This document shows positions 9,309 to 22,316 of a stretch of 64,000 bases of DNA, in pieces. The stretch is from Codonopsis lanceolata. Taxonomy: Eukaryota > Streptophyta > Magnoliopsida > Asterales > Campanulaceae. The notes beneath the pieces are model-generated. The model searched no databases, was not told the origin of the DNA, and worked only from the letters and a program-made list of their open reading frames with translations. Each line of letters opens with the position of its first letter. Position 1 is the first letter of the stretch. The stretch spans positions 34,849,632-34,913,631 of the forward strand of contig CM028377.1 in the NCBI GenBank assembly GCA_013146195.2. The letters run 5' to 3'. Both the position numbers and the translations under genes were made by a program.

Positions 9309-12300
9309 TCATTCCTCTATATCTCTCTCACTGGTTGTGACCTAGTTCTAATTAATTTTTGTTGTTATAGACTGAGAAGGCTTTTTTGAAGCAGCCTAAA
9401 GTGTTTCTATGGTAATATTTTTAATACCTGCTGGTTCATTGCTTATTGATTTACGAGAGAGAAAGTGAACGAAATTGAGAAGAATTTGTGGTTGGTTAGA
9501 TTTTAATTTTGTTTACTGATGATTGCGAATGGCTGCTTAATTTTGCAGCTCGAAGAAGACCGGAAAGGGGAAGAGGCCTGGGAAGGGTGGGAATCGATTC
9601 TACAAGACTGTTGGTTTGGGATTCAAGACTCCCAGAGAGGCTATTGAAGGTTCCTTCATTTATCTTCATTTTGTTTTTATATTTTGTTTTTTATTTGTAA
9701 GAATGAATAATCAATTGTCTCTCCAATTTTGTGTTTGTGTCTTTACTGGGTTTTTTTGTATGCCATTTTTTTGCTGCCTAAATTTACAAAAAGCTTGCGG
9801 TTCAGTTTAGTCTCAAATTGAAATTGTATGCTTCACATTAGCAGTTAATTGAAAACGTATGTGGCTGCTATTGATTGTTGTGATTGTGGTCATTTATAAA
9901 GGGTCACACTCTAAGAGCATGTTTAAGTTGTTTATAAGAACATTAAAAGATGTGGCAAATATCAGGTTAGCTAGGAAACAATTGACTGCCCAAAAGAGAG
10001 GGCTATGCATATTCCTACAAAAGTTAACCTCTTGCAAGTGGAGGATAAGGCAGCAGACAAATGGTCCACTGTCCATGTTATTCATGGGGGCTAGAAGCTA
10101 TGGTATGTAGAAACCTAACATTAACAATATTTGTGAAAATGGATTGGCATCACTCTACACCTTTTTATTTCTTATAAAATCTCTCTCAAGACATGCACTG
10201 CCTTGGTCTATAAATACTACTCCCCCTTTAATTCCTCGGTTTATTATCTGTGACTCCAGACTAGTTAATAAAAAAAGGTGTTACTGATTAGCCTTTGGAG
10301 GAAATTATGGTATCCACTAAACAGATTTGTTAAGGAATGCTCCTTATTAGCTAATTAGTTGTCTAGTAGTAAGAATATTGAACTCTGGCTCAATGAGCTG
10401 CCTCTTCTTTAGATTAGTGACTACCCTTTTCTACGTGTGAGAAACTGATCACTGAAATTTGCTTGATCCTGGTAAGCCAAAAAGCAGAATCAAGTGAGAT
10501 ATGCTTACTTGTCTAGTTCATCTTTTAGGAACCTGTACTGAATGCCCTAACAGGATATTGAATAGATTAAGTGGCCGGAGCCCAATGCCTACAGATAAAC
10601 AGGCGATGGCTCGAAAACTAATATCTCCTACCCACCACATTATTAGCAAAAGACAAACCAGGTAAGTACTGCCTGCAGCACTTGTTAAGAAATCAATGTT
10701 TAGCAATGTTCTAGGTAGGGAATCCTAACTAATACGTTGGTGAGTTGTCATGATGAAGAAGATTTTTATAGTACTCTTAAAATTACATTCTTGGGTTTGA
10801 TTATTAGGGGAATGCTAACTAGTGCGGTGGGCCATTATTCAGGTGTTTATTTGTGGAAAAGTTTTGAACTGGAAATGTGCAATGTTACCGAAACATTGGA
10901 TGACATTCTAATTCAATTAATTTCCATAGATAATCTTATCAGAAGTGTACTGGGGGCTGAACCCAAGGGGTGGGAGAGATGGCAAGGGCATTTAGGCCAG
11001 GCAAAGACCTTGATGTACTTGGTTCCAATCTCCATACCAACAAGGGGTCACACTTACCTATAAAAAAATAGTGTCCTACGGGCATTCACTATGAGGACCC
11101 TTAATATAAAGTAAAAATGAAACAGACAAACATGTTCTTTGCCTCAACTTCTGAGCCTTGGGTAACCAAAATTTCATACTTGTTGAGGCTGCATTATAGT
11201 GTAATAATCTTGTATAATGTGAATGTGTTAAAAGTATGTTGATATTTCATTTTGCGTTTCAATTTTTCTTAGATTATTTCTTCATACGAGCTGCTCTTAC
11301 TACCATCAGTTGTCAGTTGTGTCAATAGTTAAGCTGTAAGGTTTGTTAATCAGGATACATATAAAGTAACGAAAAATGAATGTCGTAAAAATCCCGAGTC
11401 TTCCCAGTTGAATAAATGCTGTCTTGTACTTTCAAGACAGTATTGGATCTGGAATAGAAGTTCCTTTCTCGACCTTAAATGGATTGTCACACACGTAATG
11501 TATAATTGTGCATATACTTCGTGTAGATGGATTATCTATTAATCCCCAACTTGCTATGTTACAACATGTAGCTGTTGTTCCAGATTGTTAGTGTGTTCAT
11601 ATCGGTACTTCTGCTTCATGTGTAAAGGGGATGAGGAGTCTACGAACCATCTGCTCATTCAAAGGAATTATGGAATCTCATCTTTGGTCTTTTCAAAATA
11701 TCTTGGGCTATGCCCCGTAAAGTGAAAGACGTTATTTTGAGTTGGATGTGTATAAAAGAGGGAGAAGGAATTGCATATGGCACGCAGCCCTGTTGTGTAT
11801 TTGCTGGATCATTTGGAGGGAAAGAAATAGACGGGTGTTTGAGAATGAGGAAAGGACAGTGGATAAGTTGAAGGATGAGCTGTTGCGCACGTTACACTTT
11901 TGGTGTGCCAAAGATGTTAATTCTTCCCATATTGATTCTGTTAATAATTTTTCTTTTGATTAGACTTTTATGTATACTCCTAATGTACAAGGGCGCGTCA
12001 CCTGTTTTGATGCTTTTGGTATATAATATCTTACTTATCAAACAAGAATTACTAATCAACGTCTTGTCATATGCATCCAGGAACTTATATCGATAAGAAA
12101 TGCCCATTTACCGGGGATGTCTCTATTAGGGGCCGCATACTTGCTGGGACCTGCCACAGTGCCAAAATGATGAGGACCATTATTGTACGGCGCAACTACC
12201 TTCATTATGTCAAGAAATACCAAAGGTATGACTGCCACCTTCTCTAATATCTGCTCTATTTTTTGAAGTCAATTTGATGAGTACTTAATAGGTTTAGTTA

Positions 12301-12567
12301 CTTCTAGGTATGAGAAGAGGCATTCCAATATAGCGGCTCACATTTCTCCATGCTTCCGTGTGAAAGGAGACCATGTCACCATTGGTCAGTGCAGGTAAGT
12401 TGTTCTTATGAAATTACTTATATCAAGGTATAAGTGTTATTTTTTTGGACTGGCAATGATGTATCTTGTTTTGTAGGCCGTTGTCGAAGACTGTGAGATT
12501 CAATGTCTTGAAAGTGATCCCAGCTGGCTCTTCTGGTGCTGGGAAGAAGGCATTTACAGGAATTTGA
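9285..12567 (+). CDS. RPS11: 40S ribosomal protein S11 (uS17), complete six-exon gene, copy B
   Basis: Coding exons: 9285-9296, 9371-9411, 9549-9649, 12081-12225, 12308-12394 and 12477-12567 (TGA at 12565-12567). Together they give 158 residues: MAEQTEKAFLKQPKVFLC, SKKTGKGKRPGKGGNRFYK, GLGFKTPREAIEG, then the exon 4-6 segments seen in copy A. All introns are GT-AG; intron 3 is about 2.4 kb and holds a LINE fragment. Exon 5 lacks one codon relative to copy A, giving VKGDH instead of VKEGDH. The start was chosen because MAEQTEKAF is the family N-terminus; an upstream in-frame ATG at 9237 would add 16 residues. The product is a core small-subunit ribosomal protein. The gene looks intact, but the sequence directly upstream is now the inverted exon-1 copy. 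Confidence 0.95.
9650..11595 (+). other. RPS11 intron 3, upstream part
   Basis: Long intronic stretch with no convincing coding content. Around 10960-11062 a segment ends in CTTACCTATAAAAAAATAG, which resembles a non-LTR retroelement 3' end, but nothing upstream of it could be assigned. Confidence 0.5.
11596..12050 (+). mobile_element. LINE 3' fragment in RPS11 intron 3 (copy B)
   Basis: Second copy of the L1-type fragment at 195-645, with the same WIIWRERNRRVFENEER segment. It belongs to the duplicated block and lies just before the exon 4 acceptor at 12081. Confidence 0.75.
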
Positions 12568-13919
12568 GTTAAGTGTCCATTTTTCTAGTTAGTGTGTTGT
12601 GGTATTTAAAGAATCGATGGAGATAGGCTATGCTACTTCGCTTATGTGGAGCTTAATTAAGTTGCCCATGAAGGCTTAATTTTTGTATGCGACTGGTTAA
12701 TGGTTTCTGTCAAACTGAGTTTATGTTTCTTAATGTCTATTGGTTACGTTACTAAAGTGCAGAATTGCATGAAGTCTCTTTCAAACTACTAGCTTTTTTC
12801 TATTGAATTTTGTTTTTCTAGTAGCATCTTGAGGTTACCATGGACTACTGGTTCTTTTGGTTGTGCTCACTTCTCATGGCACACTACCATAGAAGGAAGT
12901 TATTGGTATGAATTAGGAAATGAATCTCATTAGAGAAGTACTGGGATTAGCAATAATGTTTGAGATTGAATGGGCACGTGCTAGTGAAGATAGATGATAC
13001 TCGAGGGCGATTAGCTAAGATAATTGACTAGTCCTGCTTAAGTTCCAACACTGGAAAATAGTATGGGTAATCTGCAGACTTTTCCATGCTTATGTAACTT
13101 TTTTTTTCCTCTTTGGATGCCTTGGTTTTTTTTTTTTTTTTCGTTTAACTCGAATATAGTCATGCTTTCTTTGTTAAGATAATTTTGATCCTCTTAGTTA
13201 AGATAATTTGCTAGTCCATCTTGAGTTCCAACACTTGAAATGAGTATGGACAATATGACATGACCCAATTTATTGATCCCTTTGTGAAACTACGCCGGCC
13301 AATTGGATGGGTTGTGTTGGGTATGGTCGAGTTGGGATGAGTAACATGTCGTAATGTGTCGAAATCCATTAGAATCCAAATATTAAACGTGTTAAATTGG
13401 TCGGGTAACGGGTAATAAGTTAAAATGGGTTGATCGTCATAACTTGGATTTCCTCTCGAAAACCATATTGGGTCAAAATGTGTAATAGATTTGATCTGTT
13501 TTAATTTGACCCAACTTGTTAATCTTTTTTGGGTTGAATGAGTTACCCGCTTTGATTCAAAAATAAGTTGGGTTTTGTCGAATAATTTTTAGGTTAGGTT
13601 TTGGGTTGTAATTGTATGTAATAACCACATTTTATTAGAATGTGGCTCTTTGGTCACTCTTGGGATAGGGAGGTAGATATTTGAATGAGCAGGCCTTAGA
13701 CATGATGGATAGAGTAGTAAGGCCTTTGTTTGGGGTGACTCGAAGAGAAATTGGTTCAGCCGTGGGTTGACTCTATGCTAGTGCATTGTCGTGGCCCTGT
13801 CATAGAAAGTCTGTGTTTTGGTCAAATCTATTTTGAACCTCGAGAAGGTGGTCAAATCTATTTTGAACATCGAGAAGGTGACGATAATCCAGTGGGGAGG
13901 GAGGGGTTGGGGTGGGGGG
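12568..13919. other. RPS11-B 3' flank, no gene seen
   Basis: Counterpart of 1161-2460. A decayed hAT-like GACCCG-rich repeat lies at about 13250-13620. A small local duplication of GGTCAAATCTATTTTGAAC occurs at 13820-13866. Confidence 0.6.
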
Positions 13920-15789
13920 TGTGCAGAACACAAGTAGTTAGGATTTCTAAACGGTTTTCAATGTAGTTCGATAAAGGCTGATGGAAGTCATGATAATTCG
14001 AGAAAAATACAAAACAGTGGAAGACTTAATTATAAAACAGTAATTTAAACACAAAGGTTTACCAAACAATCTACAAGTCTATGCTTGTAGATCTAGCCTC
14101 ATGGCTAAAAAAAATTTCACTAAAAATATGATTTGTTTTACAAAAAGAATGTGAAATCACCAAACAAAATGCTCTCACAAGACAACAAGTCTAGGAGAGC
14201 AAAAAACCTCACAGAAAAACAGGTACAGTAAACGTGGGAAGAAACAGTTTCCTAAAATCAACTAAGAAGACAAAACAGTTCCAGCAGTTTTTATTGTAGC
14301 TTCTGATGTAGCTGCATTGGAAGTTACATTCAAATTCTGCTCAATTCTGGAAACTGAAACTGCTTCTAAAACTCTGAATAATCTGCTCTTTGTATTAGCT
14401 CTCTCTCTCTCTCTCTCTGAGTTCGTGTCTTTTGCCTCTGCCCCAAGTCCTCTATTTATAATGTGGAGGAGACCTACAAAAAAGGAAGTAAACTCCTAAG
14501 ATTTATGACCAAGAAACCAAAAAATCTTTAGGAAAATTTTGTTACAAAAAATGTCAAACTTGCCTAAACACAATGACCAAGAAAGGAGAAATAAAACCAA
14601 AATAAGTCATGCATATTTTACTCTTACAATCTCCCCTTTTGTTGAACCTTTCTGGTCAAATCAAATGATAAGTGTTTATTCAACACCAATCAAACCATCT
14701 AACCTGCATTGGTTAGAAAATCTCATATCCCCTGAATTTGTGCAAGGTATAAAATCAGAAATCATTATTAAGTACAAATCAAAATCATCACCATCACCAT
14801 CACCAGAAACACTTGATCTTTCCCCACCCCCCCTATTTGACCGTAAAAGGAAGAGGGAGAAACAATCTTTTAGGAATTCTAAAAAATCCAAGATTTTGAA
14901 AAATACAATTAAATGTTCACCATGATTTGATCACACCCCTAGCAATAACTGAGCACCTCATATCCAGATTCAGCACCTCTTAATTCCACATAAAAATTAG
15001 ACATCCACTAAATATTTTTCAACATGGAAATTTTTGGAAATAGATTTGCACAGTTTGTTTTAGGACAAAATTTTACCAAACTGATATCTTTACCAACAAT
15101 GCATGTCCTAAAATTTTATGCTTAAAACATGATAACTAAAAGCTAGGTAAAAGAAAAATGTAATCACACACAAGTGATAAAGACCAGATCAAAGGATGCA
15201 GTTCTAATGTAGCTGCATTGGGAGAAGCATTCATCAATAATAAAATTTGTACACTTTGCATCTTTTGTTTTCTCAACTAGATTTCTCTCCCAAGATCATA
15301 AATTTTTCATAACAAAAAAAATCCATAGGTACTTTATTTCCCTAGGAATATAGCTCTATTTTATTTCAAGCTATAAAAACATGCCACTTGGAACCTTTCA
15401 CACTATTTACCAAGAGAAGCAATTTTACATTTGATTAACCCATGAAATCCAAGGATTCATAGTCCCAAAAGAAAGGTGTCACAACCTTGTTCATAGGTAG
15501 CTCTTTTCCGTTAGGTAGCTTTCACACTTTTTCTTTTAAGGGAATTCAATTTTCCCAAGATCAACCCATGAGAACCTAAGTTCCATAGTACCAAGATAAA
15601 TTGTCTTATCCCTAAATTTTAAAAGGTAGCTATTTCCTTTGTGGACTTAAAACATGCTCAAGAGCTGGGAGAGAGAGAATCATTACAAAAAAATCACAAT
15701 TGATTTTGAATGCAATTCCCGAGTAACCACAAGTGGCACATACATATGAAACAATGATCTAGAGCGCCCTCTAAAGACAAAATGCAATC

Positions 15790-16127
15790 ATGCCTAAATT
15801 TTTTTTTAACTAAGTGTAAAATCATATGACACACAAAACACAAGAGATTTCCAAATATTGAAAAATCTCTCAAAATCAAGACACTTGGCAAATATATCAG
15901 CAAGATGATTTTCAGTCTCAACATGTTCAATGCAAACAATTTCCATATTCAACCAAGTCTCTAATAAAGTGGTGTCTTAAATTAATGTGTTTTGTTAGAG
16001 AATGATGAACTAGATTTTTGTGCTATAAAAAATGCATTGGCGTTATCAAAATACAAGGTTAACAAATCAATGTGTAGCCCATAATCTTTGATCATTTGGA
16101 GCATCCATAAAAGTTGTAAGGCTTCTC
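15790..16127 (-). pseudogene. Copia RNase H remnant
   Basis: Read with frameshifts: WMLQMIKDYGLHIDLLTLYF, DNANAFFIAQK, then a piece ending in ETENHLADIFAK. This is the RNase H carboxyl half of copia pol (compare the family pattern CDN...A...K...H...DIFTK). Several stops show it is dead. Confidence 0.7.
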
Positions 16128-16406
16128 TCAAAAATATTTTGATAAGCATGCTAATTTGTGAGAATCAACCTTACCTCTTCTCCTTGTGTATATGTCATCA
16201 TGAATATTACCTATCTCTTGAGAGGTTAGATGGTTTTTTGTATGCGGCTGAGAATGTTCATGGCTGCGATCAGTCAAATTGGATTGAGTTTCAGGCTGTT
16301 CATGATCTGTTTCTGTATCTGGCAGGTTTCTGACCAATGTAGCTTCCGATGTAGCTTCTGATGTAGCTGTATCCGGAGCTACATTGGGAGCTACATTCTG
16401 AGTCAC
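16128..16406 (-). pseudogene. Copia pol linker between integrase and reverse transcriptase
   Basis: An acidic, repetitive stretch leads into HLTSQEIGNIHDDIYTRRRG. This matches the conserved region that joins integrase to reverse transcriptase in copia polyproteins. The frame then passes directly into RNase H sequence, so reverse transcriptase has been deleted. Confidence 0.65.
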
Positions 16407-16664
16407 ATTCTCTGAACTTCCAGGACTTGCAGATTCTGTCTGTTCTGGTGCAGGTTCACTGATTGCAAATGCATGTTCTGAAGATTGTGCATGAGATTCA
16501 TGATCTCCAAAGTCAGGTAGACCTGAAGCATCATCCTTAATGGTTTTGTGGCCAAGATTAGTTATAGTGGGAGTAGATTCATCATCAGACCACTTAGCAC
16601 CAGGACATATGTCAAAGGGCTCACAGTATTTGGATTTATCTTTCTTGTTACTGCCTTTGGGAAC

Positions 16665-17411
16665 CTACATCTTTTTAAAGGTTTTTGGTTGCTGTTTCTG
16701 TGAATGTACATTCTGATGTAGCTTTGAATATGACTTCCAATGTTGCTGCATTGGTTGCTGCATTCGATGGTGCATCTGATTTCGAACCAAAAAGGTCTGG
16801 CTTACCTCTTCCTCATAGTTAACCTTTTTAAGAAAATAGAATGACTGAATATTACCAGGCTTGTGACAAAAATGGCACACAAAATTTATCTTTCTTGTTT
16901 TGAGTTTTTCAAAGAAGTTTGGATTTTGAAAATTTTGTGTGGGATGTTTTGGTTCAGTAGACATACCTTCACCTTCTTTCACAAACGTCTTGGGCCTGAA
17001 TCCAATACCAGACTTACCAGAATTACTAGAATTCAACATATCATCCATTTTGTGTTGGCTTGAATTCAATTTTTCCAAGGTTTCATTGGCTTTGATGAGT
17101 TTTTCTTTCAGATCTTCAATCTCCACATCCTTCTTGGTCAGCATACATTTTAGCCTTGTGATACACCCTTTCTGATCTTCATTTACCTTTTTTAGCATAT
17201 CATTTGTCTTTCTAAGCAATGTAACTTGATGAACCCTCTTTTCCCAATCATTGTACAACTCCTTATAAGCATCGATCAGTTCTGATTCTGATTCTGCACT
17301 ATCTTCAGAGACAGAAGAGTTAAAGCAACGAAAGTCATTGTACAAACCCTTCTTTCTCAAAGTATTAGGACGAACAAAATTCTCATATTGAGAATTCCAT
17401 CATGGCTACAA
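16665..17411 (-). pseudogene. Copia gag remnant with coiled coil and broken zinc knuckle
   Basis: An open frame of about 230 residues without an ATG (bounded upstream by a stop near 17411). A charged coiled-coil-like stretch (KKDVEIEDLKEKLIKANETL) is followed by a linker and FVCHFCHKPGNIQSFYF. That is a CCHC zinc knuckle in which the His is Asn and the last Cys is missing, so metal binding is probably lost. A Gln/His-rich tail follows. This layout fits Sirevirus-type gag proteins. Confidence 0.8.
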
Positions 17412-18358
17412 CCGGGATCTTCTCTTAGTGACGTCAAGAGGAGGCTCTGATATCAATTGTACGAACACAAGTAGCTAGGATTCTCCAAACTGCTAATGCA
17501 GTTTCTAATGTAGCTTCTGATGAAGCTAAAATGGAAGTCACAATGGTCAGAAAAATACAAAACAACGGAAGACTTAATTATAAAGCAGTAATTTAAACAC
17601 AAAGGTTTACCAAACAATCTACAAGTCAATGCTTGTAGATCTAGCCTCATGGCCAAAAAAGATTTCACTAAAAATATGATTTGTTTTACAAAAAGAATGT
17701 GAAATCACCAAACAAAACACTCTCACAAGACAACAAGTCTTGGAGAGCAAAAAGCCCACAGAAAAACATGTACATGAAACATGGGAAGAAACAAACAGCT
17801 TCCTAAAATCAATTAGGAAGACAAAATAGTTCCAGCAGTTTTCAATGTAGCTTCTGATGTAGTTGCATTGAAAGCTACATTCAAATGCAGGCGGAAGCGC
17901 TTATGAAACTCGAATAATCGCTCTACGTATCGCTCTCTCTCTCTCTCTCTCTCTAAGTTCGTTTCTTTTGCCTCTGCCTCAAGTCTTCTATTTATAATGT
18001 GGAAGAGACCTACAAAAAAGGAAGTAAACTCCAACAAAGAAGAGGACTAGAGTTAGGAACTAAATACACTTACCATAAATCCTAGATTTTATTACCATAT
18101 GGAGGACTCTAGAGACACGATTTAGGAATGATTTTTACATATATTTTGTTTTCAAAATAACTCCTAAACTTTAGGACCAAGGAAAACCAAAATCTAATTA
18201 AAGATTTTGTTTCCAAGAACAACTCCAAAGATTTAGGACCAAGAAACCAAAAAATCTTTAGGAAAATTTTGTTACAAAAAATGTCAAACTTGCCTAAACA
18301 CAATGACCAAAAAAGAAGAAACAAAACCAAAATAGGTCATGCATATTTTACTCTTACT

Positions 18359-19296
18359 GGGTCTAACACATATTTCCCTTAACTCTGTCCCTCTCTCCCC
18401 ATGATCATTGTTACTGACATAGCCATCTTAAAGACAGAAGTACCCTAGTAAAACTGGTGTGATTACTAGATCATTTAGGTTCGGCCGTACACTTGGGCGC
18501 GTTGAAATGTATAAAGGGTTGAAACATATTATAATTTAAATATCAAACGGGTCAAAATGTTGCGTTATGACGGGTCAGCCTACTTTAATCCGCCCCCCCC
18601 CCTAAAAGTTTACATTTATAGAGCGAAAAATTATTGGGTTAAAATGGGTCCGTTAATATTTTTGGTTGAAACTTGTTACTAATTTCGATTAAAAAAAAAT
18701 GTTAATTGTTTGAGTTGGATAATTTTTAGGTCGGGTGAGTTAATGGTTCCGGGTTATATTTGTCGCACGTTGAAATATCCTAGTTTGTCGATTCTGCGAT
18801 GCAAAAGGAAAGGGGATTTGTTTGTTTGTAGTTTTTGTTAGGTTGAACTCATTGAAGGGCGTTTAGAACTATATAGTTGGAAGGTACGGCTGATGTTGAT
18901 TGAATAAGTAAACATTAAACATTAAACATTAAACATTAAACATGATCATGAGTCATGACTTTCGATTCTCCAGAATCTCTTGCTCTTAGAAAGCAACATC
19001 AAGCCAAATGTTGTCATGATATTAAAGTTGTTAATATCGACTTCTGTTTTTAGTTTTTGGGTGCATAGAAGTTTGGAAGTTGCTTAGATTAATAATGACT
19101 TGGTGTTTCTGAGATCTATATTCCACTTTGAAAAATATGGCAAAAACTTCACTAAAACGATTTTATGATTATCTTTTTATATATTTTAAATTATTGTCTT
19201 TTTGACTTTTTAAAGTCAAACTATTTTTTTTTCAATCAAAATATATTTTATTCACATTTTCAAATTTATAAAACACGTACTTCCTTTGTTACACCC
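18359..19296. other. Copy B spacer, no gene seen
   Basis: Continues the duplicated block, matching 2462-3590 of copy A without the Stowaway. The empty TA site is at 18527-18528. A short run of five ACATTAA units occurs at 18910-18940; copy A has one. Confidence 0.6.
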
Positions 19297-19299
19297 TAA

Positions 19300-19537
19300 G
19301 GTGTCGTTTGTTAGTCAGGATTAAGGCCAGATAGGATTAATAATTCGAGTTGTCCGATGTTTGATATGCAATAGGTGGTCGGGACTAATAGCACAAGTTA
19401 TCTGAATAAAGTCATTATCTCCTCACTATTAATACCAAGGGAGAGGGTGATATTATTAGTGAGGATTAATAGCGAGGGCACTAATAATATTGAGATTAAT
19501 AATACTGTTTATCCTTATCCGACTACCAAACAAGCCC
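19300..19537. mobile_element. TAA-flanked MITE (PIF/Harbinger-like), copy B only
   Basis: Imperfect inverted ends GGTGTCGTTTGTTAGTCAGG and, in reverse, GGGCTTGTTTGGTAGTCGGA. TAA flanks both sides (19297-19299, 19538-19540). Copy A reads ACACCCTAATAATTATGG at the matching place. A related element in the opposite orientation lies at 25731-26015. Confidence 0.7.
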
Positions 19538-19933
19538 TAAGAGTTCATGTTTGATAAATCTAATAATTATGGAATATATGTTTAATTGCATAAAAAACCA
19601 TGACTTATTTTAGTTTTTTAGTCTTTAACCATGTGTTGTTTTTTTTTTTTTTTTTGCATGTAAAACCTCAATTTAATGTTTTTTTTTCAATTAAAAAGTT
19701 TAGTTAAAAACTCGTTAGTTTTGTAATGGGAAGGTGACTGAGAGTCCTAGTTGGTTGCTTATGTGGACTGGGCGGGAGAGCTTATGTCCACGTCATTTTT
19801 CCTGTCAAAAACAATTTTCTTATAAACTTTGTCCTATTTTGAAATTTCAAAACAACCATTTTTTATCAGATTTTCTCAAATTCGCTTGCAATACAAACCT
19901 CATAATTTTTAAAACTTTGAACCACGACAGTTT

Positions 19934-19936
<3 letters not shown>

Positions 19937-20011
<75 letters not shown>
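19937..20011. repeat. Microsatellite (AT)n
   Basis: About 75 bp of uninterrupted AT. The apparent peptides here (IYIYIY) are artefacts of the repeat. Confidence 0.97.
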
Positions 20012-20013
<2 letters not shown>

Positions 20014-20360
20014 TAATTCATCCAATAATTCACAATTTTTATTAGATCATTTTTTTTTCTTAGACTCAGTTTGTTTTATGGAAAATGACTTCTGGAAAAT
20101 GTTTTTCTCATTTTCCGATATTTTGTAATCTTAGGAAAATGTAGTCAATGTAAAAGTTTTTTCGAGCCAACGGGAAATAAAACTTTCTTTTCCGGAAAAT
20201 GACTTACGGACTTATTTTCCATAAGTCATTTTTTGAATGATCGGGAACCTTTCCGTTCCCTTCTACAATTATACATATTTACATACACGCACAATATTTC
20301 ACTCAATAAATAAATTATTTAGAAATATACATGAAGTTTGTGCACATTATTTATAAATTA

Positions 20361-20628
20361 CTCCCTCCGTCCCAAAATATATGATGTTTTGGGAGAATTT
20401 TTTTTATTCCAAAATAGATGACACTTTACAATTTTCAAGGATTTTTTCACATTTTTTTTTCTAATTCTACCCATATTTATTGACTCCGTAACTCGTGTTT
20501 GGCTCTTTGGTCAAGAATATCAAGACGCATCATTAATGTTTGGATAAGGGCAATTAAGTCTTTACAATATGTTTTCTTGGTCTATGTTAAAAAACCCCAA
20601 AATGTCATATATTTTGGGACGGAGGGAG
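20361..20628. mobile_element. Stowaway MITE (copy B, shared)
   Basis: Same insertion as 4385-4590, longer because it keeps about 80 bp lost from copy A. Ends CTCCCTCCGTCCCAAAATAT and its complement, TA flanks. Confidence 0.9.
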
Positions 20629-21719
20629 TATAATTTTAATAAATATTCAGTATTTCTTAAAAATAATATTCACTATATTATTTAAGGACGTCTCAAACAT
20701 TATCTATTTTATTTTTTAACCATTTTTTCATATCAATTATCATTTTTTTAATTTTTATTTGTGAGATTGAAAAATATAGACTTTATTGATTTGACACTAT
20801 TAATGATAAATAAAGAGTTATTAAAAGAAAAATATTTAAAGTTCAACACTATTTTATATTCAATATGTGTATTAATATTATAATAAAATTTTTGTATTTA
20901 TTTATATTTTGTTTTTTCCGTAGCATTTTCCGTGTGTTTGCCAAACACCTGAATATATTTTTCACCATATTTTCAAAAGATTTATCAAACACCTGAAAAT
21001 GAAATCTTTTCATTTTCTAGAAATTATTTTTCGTGAAACAAACGGAGCCTTAGTTTTAACATAATGAATAGATGAGTTTAACAATTCACAAAATCAATTA
21101 GTTAATTAATTATAGAAAATAAATTACCTACTCTATATCTTTCACAATCTAATAACTTTTTTTTCCTGGATTTTGATCTGTCCATGATGTTCCATGACAA
21201 TCATCACTCCATAATGACAACGAACCTCTCTATTCATTCATTTAAAACTAAGAAAAAAAAAGATGATTCAAAAAAATTGTGAATTGTTTGATGAATTAGT
21301 ATATATATGTATCCAAACAATCTGGGTTCATTTTGAAAATTTAAAAATTGTATGAGGTTTGTTTTGCAATCAAATTTGAGAAAAATCTGATAAAAAAATG
21401 GGCTGTTTTGCAATTTCAAAATAGGACATGTTTATAAGAAAATTATTTTTGACAGGTAAAATGACGTGGACATGAGCTCTCCCGCCCAGTCCACGTAGGC
21501 TGCCAACTAGGACGCCCAGTCACCTTCCCGTTACAAAATTAATGAGTTTTTAACGGAACCTTTTAATAGGAAAAAAAAGTTGAGTTGAGGTTTTACATGC
21601 AAAAAAATAACAACACATAGGTCAAAACGAAAAAAGTAAAATATGTCAGTTTTTTATGCAATTAACCATGTAATATATAACTAATTACAATTGAATAGTC
21701 AACAATCAACATGTTAATA

Positions 21720-21977
21720 CTCACTCCGTTTTCAAATTATTGTCTTCTTTGACCTGACACACCGTTTAAAAAAATATAATTGATTGTATTATAAATATTG
21801 AGGAAATGCATAGTTTCTATTAATACCCTTGAACATGTGGTCTTAATTAAAACAAATAGAAAAAGTAAGAGTAAAGTTGTAAAAATATTTTCCAAAAAAT
21901 GAAAGTTTCGAAAGATGACAATTATTTTAGAATGGACAAAAAAAGAAAAGAGGACAATAATTTAAAAACGGATGAAG
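21720..21977. mobile_element. Old Stowaway-like MITE (copy B)
   Basis: Counterpart of 5944-6200, with degenerate CTCACTCCGTTTTCAAATTA-type ends. Confidence 0.8.
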
Positions 21978-22316
21978 TATTAAATTAGAAGGGTCGTGTT
22001 GAAAAGTTATAGAAATTGTAAATATAATATAAGAATGTGGACTTTTTAAGTTAAACATTTCAAATAGTATAATGAATTCTTTATCTGAAAAGAGGGGAGT
22101 GATTTGTAATACTGATATACTTAGTTTTTTCAATTCACATTTATAAAACACATAATCTATAGTACTAAGTACTACAAATCATGTGTTTTATAAATTAAAA
22201 AGTAAAATAAAAATTTATACGTCAAATTTTATTTGAATAACAATTTGTTTGATTATAAAGAGTCAAAATATAATAATAATTTAAGTATAGAGGGAGGATA
22301 GTCCTAACAAAACAAG

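Larger units (their letters stand above)
13920..18358 (-). mobile_element. Ty1/copia retrotransposon (Sirevirus-like), internally deleted
   Basis: Minus-strand element between direct LTRs at 13920-14628 (3' LTR, 709 bp) and 17458-18358 (5' LTR, 901 bp). The primer site TGATATCAGAGCC (about 17443-17456), next to the 5' LTR, matches initiator-Met tRNA with one change. The polypurine tract AAAAGGGGAGAT lies next to the 3' LTR (14629-14640). Each LTR has a TATAAATAG-type box and a CT run. Gag and scraps of pol remain; protease, most of integrase and reverse transcriptase are gone. The first LTR base is mutated and flanks GGGGG/GGGTC give no clean target duplication. Copy A shows the unoccupied site near 2460. 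The 3' LTR has lost about 200 bp. Confidence 0.92.
19581..21670. mobile_element. Mutator-like element with long inverted ends (copy B)
   Basis: Counterpart of 3616-5901, containing the nested hAT-like MITE and one Stowaway (20361-20628). It lacks the second Stowaway; the empty TA site is at 20819-20820. The left arm is interrupted by a 75-bp AT run. Confidence 0.75.

Noticed and set aside
19734..20045. Frames with IYIYIY or polytyrosine (also 25015-25217, 34055-34300)
   Set aside because: Translations of AT or TTA microsatellites.
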